A stretch of DNA of 17,475 bases, from NCBI GenBank assembly GCA_005882415.1, contig VBAE01000113.1, positions 22,360 to 39,834 of the forward strand, in the 5' to 3' direction. Numbering within the stretch: the stretch's first letter is position 1; each line of letters starts with the position of its first letter. The notes beneath the pieces are model-generated. The model searched no databases and was not told the DNA's origin. It saw only the letters and a program-made list of their open reading frames with translations. Shown one piece after another: positions 6,552 to 13,818 of the stretch. A program made the translations under genes and the position numbers. This DNA is from Alphaproteobacteria bacterium. GTDB lineage: Bacteria > Pseudomonadota > Alphaproteobacteria > Sphingomonadales > Sphingomonadaceae.

Positions 6552-8366
6552 TTACTCCGCCGCCTGCGCCTCTTCCTCCGCCTCGCTCTGCTGCCGCGCC
6601 CACATGTCGGCGTAGAGGCCGTTCTTGCGCAGCAGCTGCGCGTGCGTCCCGCGCTCCACCACGACGCCGCCGTCGAGCACCACGATCAGGTCCGCGTCGA
6701 CCACCGTCGAGAGGCGGTGGGCGATGACGATGGCGGTTCGACGGGCGGCGACGCTTCGAAGCGTCTCCTGGATCGCGGCCTCGGTGCGGCTGTCCAGCGC
6801 GCTGGTCGCCTCGTCGAGGATCAGGATCGGCGGGTCCTTGACCAAGGTGCGCGCGATCGCGACCCGCTGCTTCTCCCCGCCCGAAAGCTTGAGCCCCCGC
6901 TCCCCCACCTGCGATTCATACCCTTGCGGGAGCGACTCGATGAAATCGTGGATCGCCGCGCCCCGCGCTGCCGCCTCCACCTCCGCCTGCCCGGCGCCAT
7001 CGCGGCCGTAGGCGATGTTGTAGCCGATGGTGTCGTTGAACAGCACGCTGTCCTGCGGCACGATCCCGAGCTGGCGGCGGAGGCTGTCCTGCGTCACCTC
7101 GGCGATGTCGGTGCCGTCGACGGTGATCCGCCCAGCCGTCGGGTCGTAGAATCGGAACAGCAGCCGCGACAGAGTCGACTTGCCCGCGCCCGAGGGCCCG
7201 ACCACCGCCACCATCGTCCCCGGCTTCACCTCGAGATCGATCCCCTTCAATATCTCGCGGTCCGGATCGTAGCCGAAGCGCACCCCTTCGAACCGGACAT
7301 GGCCGGCGCTCACCCGAAGCTCACCCGCCCCCGGCCGGTCGGTCACCTCCATCGGCGTGTCGACGATCGAGAACATCTGCTCCATGTCGATCAGCCCCTG
7401 CCTAATCGTCCGGTAGACCCAGCCGAGCATGTCCAGCGGCCGGAAGAGCTGGGCGAGGAAGGTGTTGACGAACACCACGTCGCCGGTCGTGAACTGCCCC
7501 CGGCTCCACCCCCAGACGGTGTAGGCCATCGCCCCCGCCATCATCGCATTGGTGATGAAGGACTGGCCGATGTTGAGCCAGGCCAGCGACGTCTCGTTGC
7601 GCACGGCGGCGCCGGCGAACGCCCGCACCGCCTCGCCGTAACGCCGCGCCTCGCGCTCCTCGGCGTTGAAATATTTGACCGTCTCGTAGTTCAGCAGCGA
7701 ATCGACCGCCCGGCCGATCGCCTGATTGTCGCTCTCGTTCATCTGCCGCTGCAGCTTTGAGCGCCACTCCGTCACCACCCGGGTGAAGACGATGTAGGCC
7801 ACCACCATCGCCACCGTCGCCACCACCAGCCCGGGCCCGAACTTCACGCCGAAGATGATGCAGACGGCGAGCAGCTCGATCGCCGTCGGGGCGATGTTGA
7901 ACAGGAGGAAATAGAGCATCATGTCGATGCTCTTGGTCCCCCGTTCGACGATCTTGGTCAGCGCCCCGGTCCGCCGCTCGAGGTGGAAGCGAAGCGACAG
8001 CCGGTGGACGTGGCGGAAGACGTTCTCCGCCAGCCGCCGCGCCGCGTCCTGCCCGACCCGCTCGAAGATCGCATTCCTCAGATTGTCGAACAGTACCCCC
8101 GCGAAGCGCCCGCCCGCATAAGCGAGCACCAGCGCCATCGCCAGCCCGACCGCGGCCTCGCCGCCGGCCGTCATCCGGTCGATCGCCGCCTTGTAGGCAA
8201 ACGGCATGGTGAGGGTGGCCGCCTTGGCGAGCAGCACCAGGAAGACGGCGATCGCCACCCGCGCCTTCAGCGCCGGCTCGCCCTTGGGCCAGAGATAGGG
8301 AAGGAAACGCCGCAGCGGCGACCAGTCGATGCCGGCCGTCTTTTCGCTGCCTTCGAGGACTCGCAT
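6552..8366 (-). CDS. Atm1/ABCB7/HMT1-like ABC exporter (fused membrane and ATPase domains)
   Basis: This 604-residue half-transporter has a six-helix membrane domain (about residues 35-330) followed by an ATPase domain with Walker A GPSGAGKST (390-398), signature LSGGEKQ (494-500) and Walker B ILILDE (514-519). The segment LLNYETVKYFNAE (about 224-236) is diagnostic of the Atm1/ABCB7 group. A Novosphingobium member of that group exports glutathione-metal adducts, and the mitochondrial relatives serve Fe-S maturation. It acts as an inner-membrane homodimer. The frame runs back to 8528, but that extension covers the divergent gene and its promoter. The ATG at 8366 follows AGGAGG almost directly and begins the family-typical N-terminus. 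Confidence 0.93.
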   Translation of the reverse strand: MRVLEGSEKTAGIDWSPLRRFLPYLWPKGEPALKARVAIAVFLVLLAKAATLTMPFAYKAAIDRMTAGGEAAVGLAMALVLAYAGGRFAGVLFDNLRNAIFERVGQDAARRLAENVFRHVHRLSLRFHLERRTGALTKIVERGTKSIDMMLYFLLFNIAPTAIELLAVCIIFGVKFGPGLVVATVAMVVAYIVFTRVVTEWRSKLQRQMNESDNQAIGRAVDSLLNYETVKYFNAEEREARRYGEAVRAFAGAAVRNETSLAWLNIGQSFITNAMMAGAMAYTVWGWSRGQFTTGDVVFVNTFLAQLFRPLDMLGWVYRTIRQGLIDMEQMFSIVDTPMEVTDRPGAGELRVSAGHVRFEGVRFGYDPDREILKGIDLEVKPGTMVAVVGPSGAGKSTLSRLLFRFYDPTAGRITVDGTDIAEVTQDSLRRQLGIVPQDSVLFNDTIGYNIAYGRDGAGQAEVEAAARGAAIHDFIESLPQGYESQVGERGLKLSGGEKQRVAIARTLVKDPPILILDEATSALDSRTEAAIQETLRSVAARRTAIVIAHRLSTVVDADLIVVLDGGVVVERGTHAQLLRKNGLYADMWARQQSEAEEEAQAAE

Positions 8367-8420
8367 CCCTCCTAGGTAGTGCGCCCGGCCCAATGCACCA
8401 AGCACGCAGGCGAAACGATT

Positions 8421-8445
8421 GGAACGGCGGGACTTGCCATGGGTT
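8421..8445 (+). promoter_or_regulatory. Candidate EcfG (general stress) promoter
   Basis: GGAAC (8421-8425) and GTT (8443-8445) are separated by 17 bp, matching the GGAAC-N16/17-(C)GTT consensus of alphaproteobacterial EcfG sigma factors; the base before GTT is G rather than C. The following ATG at 8455 lies about 10 bases past the -10, so the leader would be very short. It lies in the 88-base gap between divergent genes. Confidence 0.5.
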
Positions 8446-8454
8446 AAGAACGCC

Positions 8455-8730
8455 ATGGGACCGGGCATCTTCCTCATCGCGATAATGGGCTGCGGCGAAG
8501 GCGACACCGCCTGCACCACGGTGCGCACGCTGGAGACGCGTTACGAGTCGCGCGCCGCCTGCACCGCGGCGACGAACGCCGCGCTCGAAAAGAACAGCGA
8601 CGCGGACTTCCCGGTGGTCGTCGCCCAATGCGTCGCAGCCTCGGCCAAGCCCGCTGCCCTTAAGGCGAGCGAGGTGAAGCTCCCCGAAGGCCGGTCGGTC
8701 CAGCTCCGGGTCACCCCGCTCAAGAGCTGA
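8455..8730 (+). CDS. Small exported cysteine-containing hypothetical protein
   Basis: This 91-residue protein has a short hydrophobic N-terminus (GIFLIAIMGC, residues 4-13) followed by a mature part with cysteines at 20, 36 and 59. The N-terminal segment may be an uncleaved anchor or a lipobox-like signal with Cys13. If Cys13 stays, four cysteines could form two disulfides in the periplasm. The pattern GEGDTAC...ETRYESRAAC...DADFPVVVAQC looks like a conserved sphingomonad hypothetical family, but no function is known. The ATG at 8455 is chosen because the longer frame from 8419 would start upstream of the EcfG-like promoter. It is divergent from the Atm1-like exporter and ends 12 bases before a composite repeat. 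Confidence 0.65.
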   Translation: MGPGIFLIAIMGCGEGDTACTTVRTLETRYESRAACTAATNAALEKNSDADFPVVVAQCVAASAKPAALKASEVKLPEGRSVQLRVTPLKS

Positions 8731-8742
8731 CCCGCCGCGCAC

Positions 8743-8912
8743 CTGCCTCCCCGCGAGCGGCAGCTCGGGGGGAGGGGGACCACCGAAGGTGGTGGAGGGG
8801 TGACAAGGCTCGGAGTCAGAGGTTCGAGCGCGCGACGGCAGAGGCTTCGGTTAGATCACCCCTCCACCCCGTTTCACGGGGTCCCCCTCCCCATCTCCCG
8901 ATGGGGAGGCAG
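8743..8912. repeat. Composite hairpin repeat, copy 1 (between convergent genes)
   Basis: This 170-bp unit begins CTGCCTCCCC and ends GGGGAGGCAG. The left module has a GCGAGCGGCAGCTCG hairpin, GGGGGAGGGGGACC, then a small ACCACCGAAGGTGGT hairpin and GGAGGGG. The right module is the mirror type: CCCCTCC, an ACCCCGTTTCACGGGGT hairpin, CCCCCTCCCC and a CATCTCCCGATG hairpin. A unique stretch of roughly 55 bases separates them. Together they fill the gap between the small exported protein gene and the convergent KAP gene. An inverted second copy lies at 14571-14735. Confidence 0.88.
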
Positions 8913-8943
8913 CTAAGCGCCCTTCATTCCGACACCGCGAACT

Positions 8944-9252
8944 TCACCAGAATTGTGCCTCCGCCGCGTCGGACAGGCGATGGCCCGCCGTCCTCTTCGC
9001 CTCGGCCTGGAAAAAGTCGAACAGCTTCACGTCATTGCCCCAGTCGCTCGGGTCGGTGACCGGCACGCGGAGGCATTTGCTCAATATATCCTGCCAGACG
9101 GCGGCGGAAGAGGCGAGCGCCGCTGCTTCCTCGAGCGTCCTCAGCCGTCGAACCGCGAGTGGAGTGAGCCTCGTGCTCTCCGGCCAGGTCGCCTCGTCCG
9201 TACCCCACAGCAGCCACCGCATCGCGTCCGGCCAGCGCAGGGACAGGATGAT
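8944..9252 (-). pseudogene. Out-of-frame C-terminal segment of the KAP NTPase
   Basis: In the frame shifted by +1 relative to the KAP gene, 102 codons from 9252 to a stop at 8944-8946 read IILSLRWPDAMRWLLWG..., then LEEAAALASSAAVWQDIL and VKLFDFFQAEAKRTAGHRLS. This is the kind of tail expected right after the LYLQLRNA helix in KAP proteins. The in-frame continuation (residues 810-880) is Gly/Ala/Arg-rich with no such pattern. Joining at about 9247-9259 would give a protein of roughly 910 residues. The join looks short, so an out-of-frame deletion is as likely as a one-base insertion. A sequencing error or recoding cannot be excluded. Confidence 0.72.
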
Positions 9253-11674
9253 GGGCGTTGCGAAGCTGAAGATAGAGGCGGCCGATATTGGCCATTCTCT
9301 TGATCTCGCGCGGGTTACCCTCGGTGGACGAGCCGATCTGCTCGACGAGCAGCCCCACGTCGCGGCTCTCGATGTCGCGCTGCACCACATCCTCCAATGT
9401 GGGCTCCGGCACCGGCTTGGCCTCCTCGCCGCTCGACGTCTCGACCGGCTCCGGCGCTGCCGGTCCGGAGAGCTGCTGCGAGGTTCTCCTGTAGACGAGC
9501 TTCGACACAGCAAAGATGAGGTCTGCGACGCCCCGCATCGTTCCTCGATTCGGCCAGTCGGGAGCAGCGAGGACCGTCTCCGGCTGCACAGGAGGCCGCT
9601 GGTCTCCGACCGGGGCGTCACCCGTCGTCTCCCTCTCCACTCCCAGTTCCTTGACGAAGCCGCGCAGGGTGGCGTCGTCGGAGGGCGGAATGGTGAAGGG
9701 CAGCTGGATGAACTTGTCCATGAACCGCCACCCCAACGGCACTGCCCGCTCATAGCTCGGCAGCTTTGCGATCACGCCGTCATGCTCGCGTTCCAGCGCC
9801 GCGGCGACGATCTGCGGATCCATGCCGATGACGAACATGCAGCGGTAAAGGTCGCTCGCCAGGAACATGCTCACCCCTTCGACGACCTGGGCGACCTTCG
9901 ACGGGGAGCAACGGTCGAGATCGTCGATGAAGATGACGATTGGGGATTTGCGACCGCCGCTCTCGGCCCCCGCCAGCGACGCCGACATCGTCTCCGGCGC
10001 GAGGTCGAGCACCCGCAGCAGGTCTTCATGGATGCGGTGGATCGAGCCGACGGCCTCGTTATAATCGGGAACCCGGATATAGTCGGAAAGGCTGAAGCTC
10101 GCCGGCTCGGCTTTCACTCGATCCGCCTTGAGCCAATATAATATGGTCGGCGCCGCCACCGGCGCGAGCGCGCCCAGACCCCATAGATAGGGTGCCGCGA
10201 GGGACAGTCCGAGCTGGGGTGCGGCATAGGCCGAGCCTAGAAAGGCGAGCGTCGCCGCGGCGATTGCCGAGGCTCCTTTCCCCAGCGCCGCGAGGAACGC
10301 CCTCATGATCCGATCGTGGATGCGGCTCCTCACGATGCCGTCGTCGATCCGGGCGAGTTGCAGGCGCAGAAGGAACAGCTCGCGCTGCGCAGGTTCAAGG
10401 CGCGCGCTGACTTGTTGAACGATGGCGGTCACCAGGCCCGCCCACACCTGCTCCGAATTTTCGTATTTCCACGCATTGAACCAGACGGTCCAATTTCCCG
10501 AATCCTCGAGAGGCGCTTCAGGCTTGAGGCGTTCCGGGGTTCGTCCGTTGAGGAAGCGGGCCACTTCGCCGAGCGTCAGGCGCTCGGACGATCTGGCGAC
10601 TTGCCGCTGCTCGAGTTCGGTCGCCCGCGGGTCCAGATGGTGGCGGACCTGGCGCATCAGCGACGATTTACCCACGCCCCATGGGGCCTGGATGCTGATG
10701 CTGAGCGGCGGCGGGGTCTCCTGATGCGTGAGGAAGTCTGCAATCGCCCGGGAATAGCGTTCGTAGCCGAGGCGATCCTCGACCCCGGCAACATCGCTCA
10801 GGAGGAGCGACTTGACGAATTGGGTGCGCTCACGGGCATAGGCTCTGAGCAGGTCCGCGGGATCGATACCGAGCAGGTTGAAGAGCTTCCTGTGGCGGCC
10901 CCTTTCCAGCCTGAGAAGATTTGAGATCACGTCATCGACGTCGGTTCCGCCGCCCAGTCGCTTATTTCCGACCACCTTGAGGATCGAGCGGACGTTTGGA
11001 GTGGGCAACGGCAGCTCAGCGATGGGGCCGAGCTCGGCTAGCTGCCCGGCGTTGAACTCCGATTCGAAGGCCGCTTGATAGCGCTCGCCGGCGAGCTCCT
11101 GCAGCGCAACCCGGAAAGCCCCGGCAGCGGGGTCCGATTGGAGCGGCGGCGAGGTGCCGCTCTGGCCCAGCGCGAAGAACAGGATCGTGGTGGAAATCCT
11201 GTTGCTCTCGCTGGTCCTCACCCTCCGCAGCCGTTCCGCGAGGACGAGCAGCGCATCGACGGCGGGCGTGGTCGAAAAGGCTCGAAACCCGGGATCGAAC
11301 GAGGCGGAGATGACGATCCGCACTTCCTTGCGTCCCGCCCACCCCGTGGCATTCAGGCTTTTAAGGATGCTCGCTCGACTCTCCCTCTGGCTGAGCCCGC
11401 CATCACCCGTCCCCATCAGCGGAATCCAAAGCGATCGGGCGCCCGCGATTTGGGAATCGCTCAGGGCCAGCTCCAGGTTCATCGCGAGAAGTTGATCGGT
11501 CCTTCTGCGGCCGACGGTGACGATGAAGACGAACGTCTGCTCGCCGGCCGTCTTGATTGCGTAGCCACCGCTGAGGTCCACCTCGTCCAGCGACATGAAC
11601 ACGACCTCGCCTTCGGGAGCGGCGCTCTCGGCGAGGAGAATGTTGTCGAGCTGCGCTTCTTCAATCTGAGCCAT
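9032..11674 (-). CDS. KAP family P-loop NTPase with macro-like N-terminal region (frameshifted C-terminus)
   Basis: The frame encodes 880 residues. Residues about 21-130 contain SLWIPLMGTGDGGLSQRES and RIVISAS, resembling macro or other ADP-ribose/nucleotide-sensing folds. A KAP NTPase follows: Walker A APWGVGKSSL (330-339), NWTVWFNAWKYENSEQVWAGLV (394-415), two membrane helices (about 458-482 and 488-514) inserted as usual for KAP, and Walker B IVIFIDDLDRC (579-589). KAP NTPases are membrane-associated, and many are suspected defence components. After NPREIKRMANIGRLYLQLRNAHH (787-809) the reading becomes unlike the family, while the true tail continues in another frame. The ATG at 11674 is preceded by GAAGGGGG with suitable spacing. 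Activity of the encoded form is doubtful. Confidence 0.82.
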   Translation of the reverse strand: MAQIEEAQLDNILLAESAAPEGEVVFMSLDEVDLSGGYAIKTAGEQTFVFIVTVGRRRTDQLLAMNLELALSDSQIAGARSLWIPLMGTGDGGLSQRESRASILKSLNATGWAGRKEVRIVISASFDPGFRAFSTTPAVDALLVLAERLRRVRTSESNRISTTILFFALGQSGTSPPLQSDPAAGAFRVALQELAGERYQAAFESEFNAGQLAELGPIAELPLPTPNVRSILKVVGNKRLGGGTDVDDVISNLLRLERGRHRKLFNLLGIDPADLLRAYARERTQFVKSLLLSDVAGVEDRLGYERYSRAIADFLTHQETPPPLSISIQAPWGVGKSSLMRQVRHHLDPRATELEQRQVARSSERLTLGEVARFLNGRTPERLKPEAPLEDSGNWTVWFNAWKYENSEQVWAGLVTAIVQQVSARLEPAQRELFLLRLQLARIDDGIVRSRIHDRIMRAFLAALGKGASAIAAATLAFLGSAYAAPQLGLSLAAPYLWGLGALAPVAAPTILYWLKADRVKAEPASFSLSDYIRVPDYNEAVGSIHRIHEDLLRVLDLAPETMSASLAGAESGGRKSPIVIFIDDLDRCSPSKVAQVVEGVSMFLASDLYRCMFVIGMDPQIVAAALEREHDGVIAKLPSYERAVPLGWRFMDKFIQLPFTIPPSDDATLRGFVKELGVERETTGDAPVGDQRPPVQPETVLAAPDWPNRGTMRGVADLIFAVSKLVYRRTSQQLSGPAAPEPVETSSGEEAKPVPEPTLEDVVQRDIESRDVGLLVEQIGSSTEGNPREIKRMANIGRLYLQLRNAHHPVPALAGRDAVAAVGYGRGDLAGEHEAHSTRGSTAEDARGSSGARLFRRRLAGYIEQMPPRAGHRPERLGQ

Positions 11675-11811
11675 GGCGCGCCCCCTTCGCCGCTGGATTT
11701 CACCAGACTCCTATATCGCATCCGCTTGCTGCTGTCGCTCCGCGGTCGAATGCGGCCTGCTCGGTCTTGCCGGGACTGCGCGGCGCCTTGTGGCTCATGA
11801 AAAAAACATTT

Positions 11812-11841
11812 TCCTACACCGTACCACTTATGTTCTACACT
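11812..11841. promoter_or_regulatory. Direct repeat and -10-like element before the HTH gene
   Basis: TCCTACAC (11812) and TTCTACAC (11833) start 21 bp apart, two helical turns, just upstream of the ATG at 11846. The second contains TACACT (11836-11841), a plausible -10 for a nearly leaderless message. No good -35 accompanies it, which would suit an activator-dependent promoter. The surrounding A/T-rich patch (11800-11840) stands out from its GC-rich neighbours. It lies in the 171-base gap between divergent genes. Confidence 0.35.
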
Positions 11842-11845
11842 ACGG

Positions 11846-12868
11846 ATGGACCAGAATCGCTCCCCCGCCCGCCCCGGCCGCGCCGCATTCGAGCCCGTGC
11901 CGCTCCGCTACCGCCACGACGGCTGGACCCCCGAGCGCCAGGTCGCCTTCATCGATGCCCTTGCCGAATGCGGCTGTGTCGTCGAGGCGTGCCGGCGCGT
12001 CGGCATGTCGACCGAGAGCGCCTATACGCTCGCCCGAAGGGTGGAGGCACAGTCCTTCCGCCTCGCCTGGCAGGGGGCGCTCGATTATGCGGTTCGAAGG
12101 CTCGAGGATTCCTGCATCAGCCGCGCGATCAACGGAGTCGCAGTCCCGCATTTCTACCAGGGGCAGCAGGTCGGCGAGCATCGCCGCTACAACGATCGCC
12201 TCGCCATGTTCATCCTCCGCTACCGCTGGCCCGACCGCTACCGCCGCGCACTCGACCGGGTCGACTATGGCGAGAGCGCCGAAGCCGCGGCGCTGAAGCT
12301 CTCCGCCCATCGCGACCAGGTGATCAACGAAGCGGTGCGCGAGGATTTGGGCGAAGGCCGCACCTATTTCGACGCCATTCCCGGGCCCGAGGACGGCCCC
12401 GAATTCGCCGCCCGCCACCGCAAATTGGTTCGGCCCTGCGCCGAGGAGGAATGGGAGGAGGACTGGGACGAGGAGGAGGTGCCGGAGGAAGCAGGTGCCC
12501 CGTGGAAGGGTGCGCCGCCCCCGGACGTGCCGCCAACTTCATCAACTTCCGCGCCGCCCGACGCCCCGCCGGACCCGCCATCCCCTGACTGGGAACCGCT
12601 TCCCGCGCGCGTCGGTTACTCCGTCGAGTCTCAATCGCAGGAAGCCGCCATGAGCAAGAACCAGCACAATCACGATTCGATGCAGTTCACCCAGAACCAG
12701 AATAATGAAATGTCCGACGATCCGGGCGACGGCAGCCGCAATTCCGAGACTCTCGGTCGCACCGGCGGCGCCACTGCCGCCGAGAAGCCGCCCGAGAACG
12801 ACGCTCAGGACGAATCGACCATCGAAGCCTTTGGCGAGGAAGGCGCGGGCATCGCGGCGAAGGAGTGA
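11846..12868 (+). CDS. Helix-turn-helix hypothetical protein, in-frame with a downstream small protein
   Basis: The open frame encodes 340 residues. Residues about 26-65 (WTPERQVAFIDALAECGCVVEACRRVGMSTESAYTLARR) form a convincing helix-turn-helix of the kind seen in terminase small subunits and related DNA-binding proteins. Residues 70-140 are helical and Arg/Tyr-rich (RYRWPDRYRRALDRVDYG). Residues 199-250 are acidic, then Pro-rich and probably disordered. From Met269 on, the sequence looks like an independent small protein with its own promoter and ribosome-binding site, so the biologically meaningful product may end near residue 250. The function is unknown; DNA binding is inferred from the helix-turn-helix only. 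It is divergent from the KAP gene. Confidence 0.62.
   Translation: MDQNRSPARPGRAAFEPVPLRYRHDGWTPERQVAFIDALAECGCVVEACRRVGMSTESAYTLARRVEAQSFRLAWQGALDYAVRRLEDSCISRAINGVAVPHFYQGQQVGEHRRYNDRLAMFILRYRWPDRYRRALDRVDYGESAEAAALKLSAHRDQVINEAVREDLGEGRTYFDAIPGPEDGPEFAARHRKLVRPCAEEEWEEDWDEEEVPEEAGAPWKGAPPPDVPPTSSTSAPPDAPPDPPSPDWEPLPARVGYSVESQSQEAAMSKNQHNHDSMQFTQNQNNEMSDDPGDGSRNSETLGRTGGATAAEKPPENDAQDESTIEAFGEEGAGIAAKE
12592..12617 (+). promoter_or_regulatory. Candidate EcfG promoter inside the long HTH frame
   Basis: GGAAC (12592-12596) and GGTT (12614-12617) are 17 bp apart, close to the GGAAC-N16/17-CGTT general-stress consensus. A start near 12625 would leave a leader of about 25 bases containing AGGAAG (12639-12644) before the ATG at 12650. 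The same GGTT variant occurs at 8442-8445. It would drive the small hydrophilic protein and the dehydrogenase. Confidence 0.5.
12650..12868 (+). CDS. Small hydrophilic, disordered stress-type protein
   Basis: This 72-residue protein begins MSKNQHNHDSMQFTQNQNNEM and ends QDESTIEAFGEEGAGIAAKE. It is rich in Asn, Gln, Asp, Glu and Gly, has almost no hydrophobic core, and resembles hydrophilin-like stress proteins. The ATG has AGGAAG at a 5-base spacing and an EcfG-like promoter upstream, while the region before it (12590-12649) reads like intergenic DNA. It is in the same frame as the upstream HTH protein with no stop between them, so a fusion product is formally possible. The next gene begins 5 bases after its stop, indicating an operon with the dehydrogenase. 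Its function is unknown. Confidence 0.62.
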   Translation: MSKNQHNHDSMQFTQNQNNEMSDDPGDGSRNSETLGRTGGATAAEKPPENDAQDESTIEAFGEEGAGIAAKE

Positions 12869-12873
12869 GTGGG

Positions 12874-13782
12874 ATGAGCGATACCGACACCCTCGCCTCA
12901 CCCGAAGGCCGAACCAGTGACGGCGCCCCCGGCGACCCGCTGATCGAGCAGGTCCATGTCGACGACCAGCCCGGCCATGAAAGCGAGCTCGACCCGAAAC
13001 CGGAGTGGCAGCCGCGCTACCCGGGCTCGGGGCGCCTCAACGGCAAGGTCGCTCTGATCACCGGCGCCGACAGCGGCATCGGCCGCGCCGTCGCTGCCCT
13101 CTTCGCCCGCGAAGGCGCGGACGTCGCCATCCTCCATCTGTGCGAGCATGACGATGCGGCGAAGACGAAGGAGATCGTCGAAGCCGAAGGCCGCCGCGCG
13201 ATCGTCATCGCCGGCGACGTCGGCGACAAATCCTTTTGCGAGCGCGCGGTGCAGGAGACGGTCGATACGCTCGGCGGGCTCGACATCCTGGTCAACAATG
13301 CCGGCGAGCAGCATTGGGAGAAACAGGTCGAGGACATTTCCGAGGAGCAGCTCCGCCGCACCTTCCAGACCAATATCTTCGGCTATTTCTTCATGGTCCA
13401 GGCCGCCCGCCCGCACCTGAAAGAGGGCTCCGCGATCATCAACACCACCTCGGTGACGATGTACAAGGGCGCGCCGATCCTGCTCGATTATTCGGCCACC
13501 AAGGGCGCGATCACCGCCTTCACCCGGTCGCTGTCGCAGAATCTCGTCGAGCACGGCATCCGCGTGAACGGAGTCGCACCGGGGCCGATCTGGACCCCTC
13601 TCAACCCGTTCGGCGGCCAGCCCAAAGAGAAGATCCCGGAATTCGGCAAGGACGTGCCGATGGGCCGCCCCGGCCAGCCGAACGAGGTCGCGCCGAGCTT
13701 CCTGTTCCTCGCCTGCGACGATTCGAGCTACATGACCGGCCAGGTCCTCCACCCCAATGGCGGCGAGGTCGTCGCCGGGTGA
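12874..13782 (+). CDS. SDR family oxidoreductase, YdaD/YghA (general stress protein 39) type
   Basis: This 302-residue short-chain dehydrogenase has the cofactor motif TGADSGIG (63-70), NNAG (141-144), the catalytic Ser193, and Tyr206 and Lys210 in DYSATKG. An N-terminal extension of about 50 residues (HES..PKPEWQPRYPGSGRLNGK) is characteristic of the YghA/YdaD subgroup, whose Bacillus member is a general stress protein. It probably uses NAD(P)H on an aldehyde, ketone or sugar; the substrate is not known. The ATG at 12874 has AAGGAG at an 8-base spacing and is preferred over the GTG at 12865, which overlaps the upstream stop. It likely shares the EcfG-like promoter of the small upstream gene. 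Confidence 0.93.
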   Translation: MSDTDTLASPEGRTSDGAPGDPLIEQVHVDDQPGHESELDPKPEWQPRYPGSGRLNGKVALITGADSGIGRAVAALFAREGADVAILHLCEHDDAAKTKEIVEAEGRRAIVIAGDVGDKSFCERAVQETVDTLGGLDILVNNAGEQHWEKQVEDISEEQLRRTFQTNIFGYFFMVQAARPHLKEGSAIINTTSVTMYKGAPILLDYSATKGAITAFTRSLSQNLVEHGIRVNGVAPGPIWTPLNPFGGQPKEKIPEFGKDVPMGRPGQPNEVAPSFLFLACDDSSYMTGQVLHPNGGEVVAG

Positions 13783-13818
13783 GGGGCCCGGCGGTCCTTC
13801 TCAGGGATCGGGTGCCCA

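Noticed and set aside
5221..6615. 464-residue plus-strand frame opposite recQ
   Set aside because: Arg/Pro-rich composition with no domain, and fully covered by the motif-complete recQ gene.
8367..8528. N-terminal extension of the Atm1-like exporter to an ATG at 8528
   Set aside because: It would run through the divergent gene and its promoter, and the family N-terminus begins at the ATG at 8366 beside AGGAGG.
7402..8742. 446-residue minus-strand frame overlapping the Atm1-like gene and the small exported gene
   Set aside because: Low-complexity Gly/Ala/Arg sequence in a shifted frame, while the Atm1-like frame carries every expected motif.
9035..10141. 368-residue plus-strand frame opposite the KAP gene
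   Set aside because: No domain; the minus strand has clear KAP motifs across the same span.
11767..12588. 273-residue plus-strand frame overlapping the HTH gene
   Set aside because: Pro/Arg-rich product with no domain; the helix-turn-helix pattern appears only in the frame starting at 11846.
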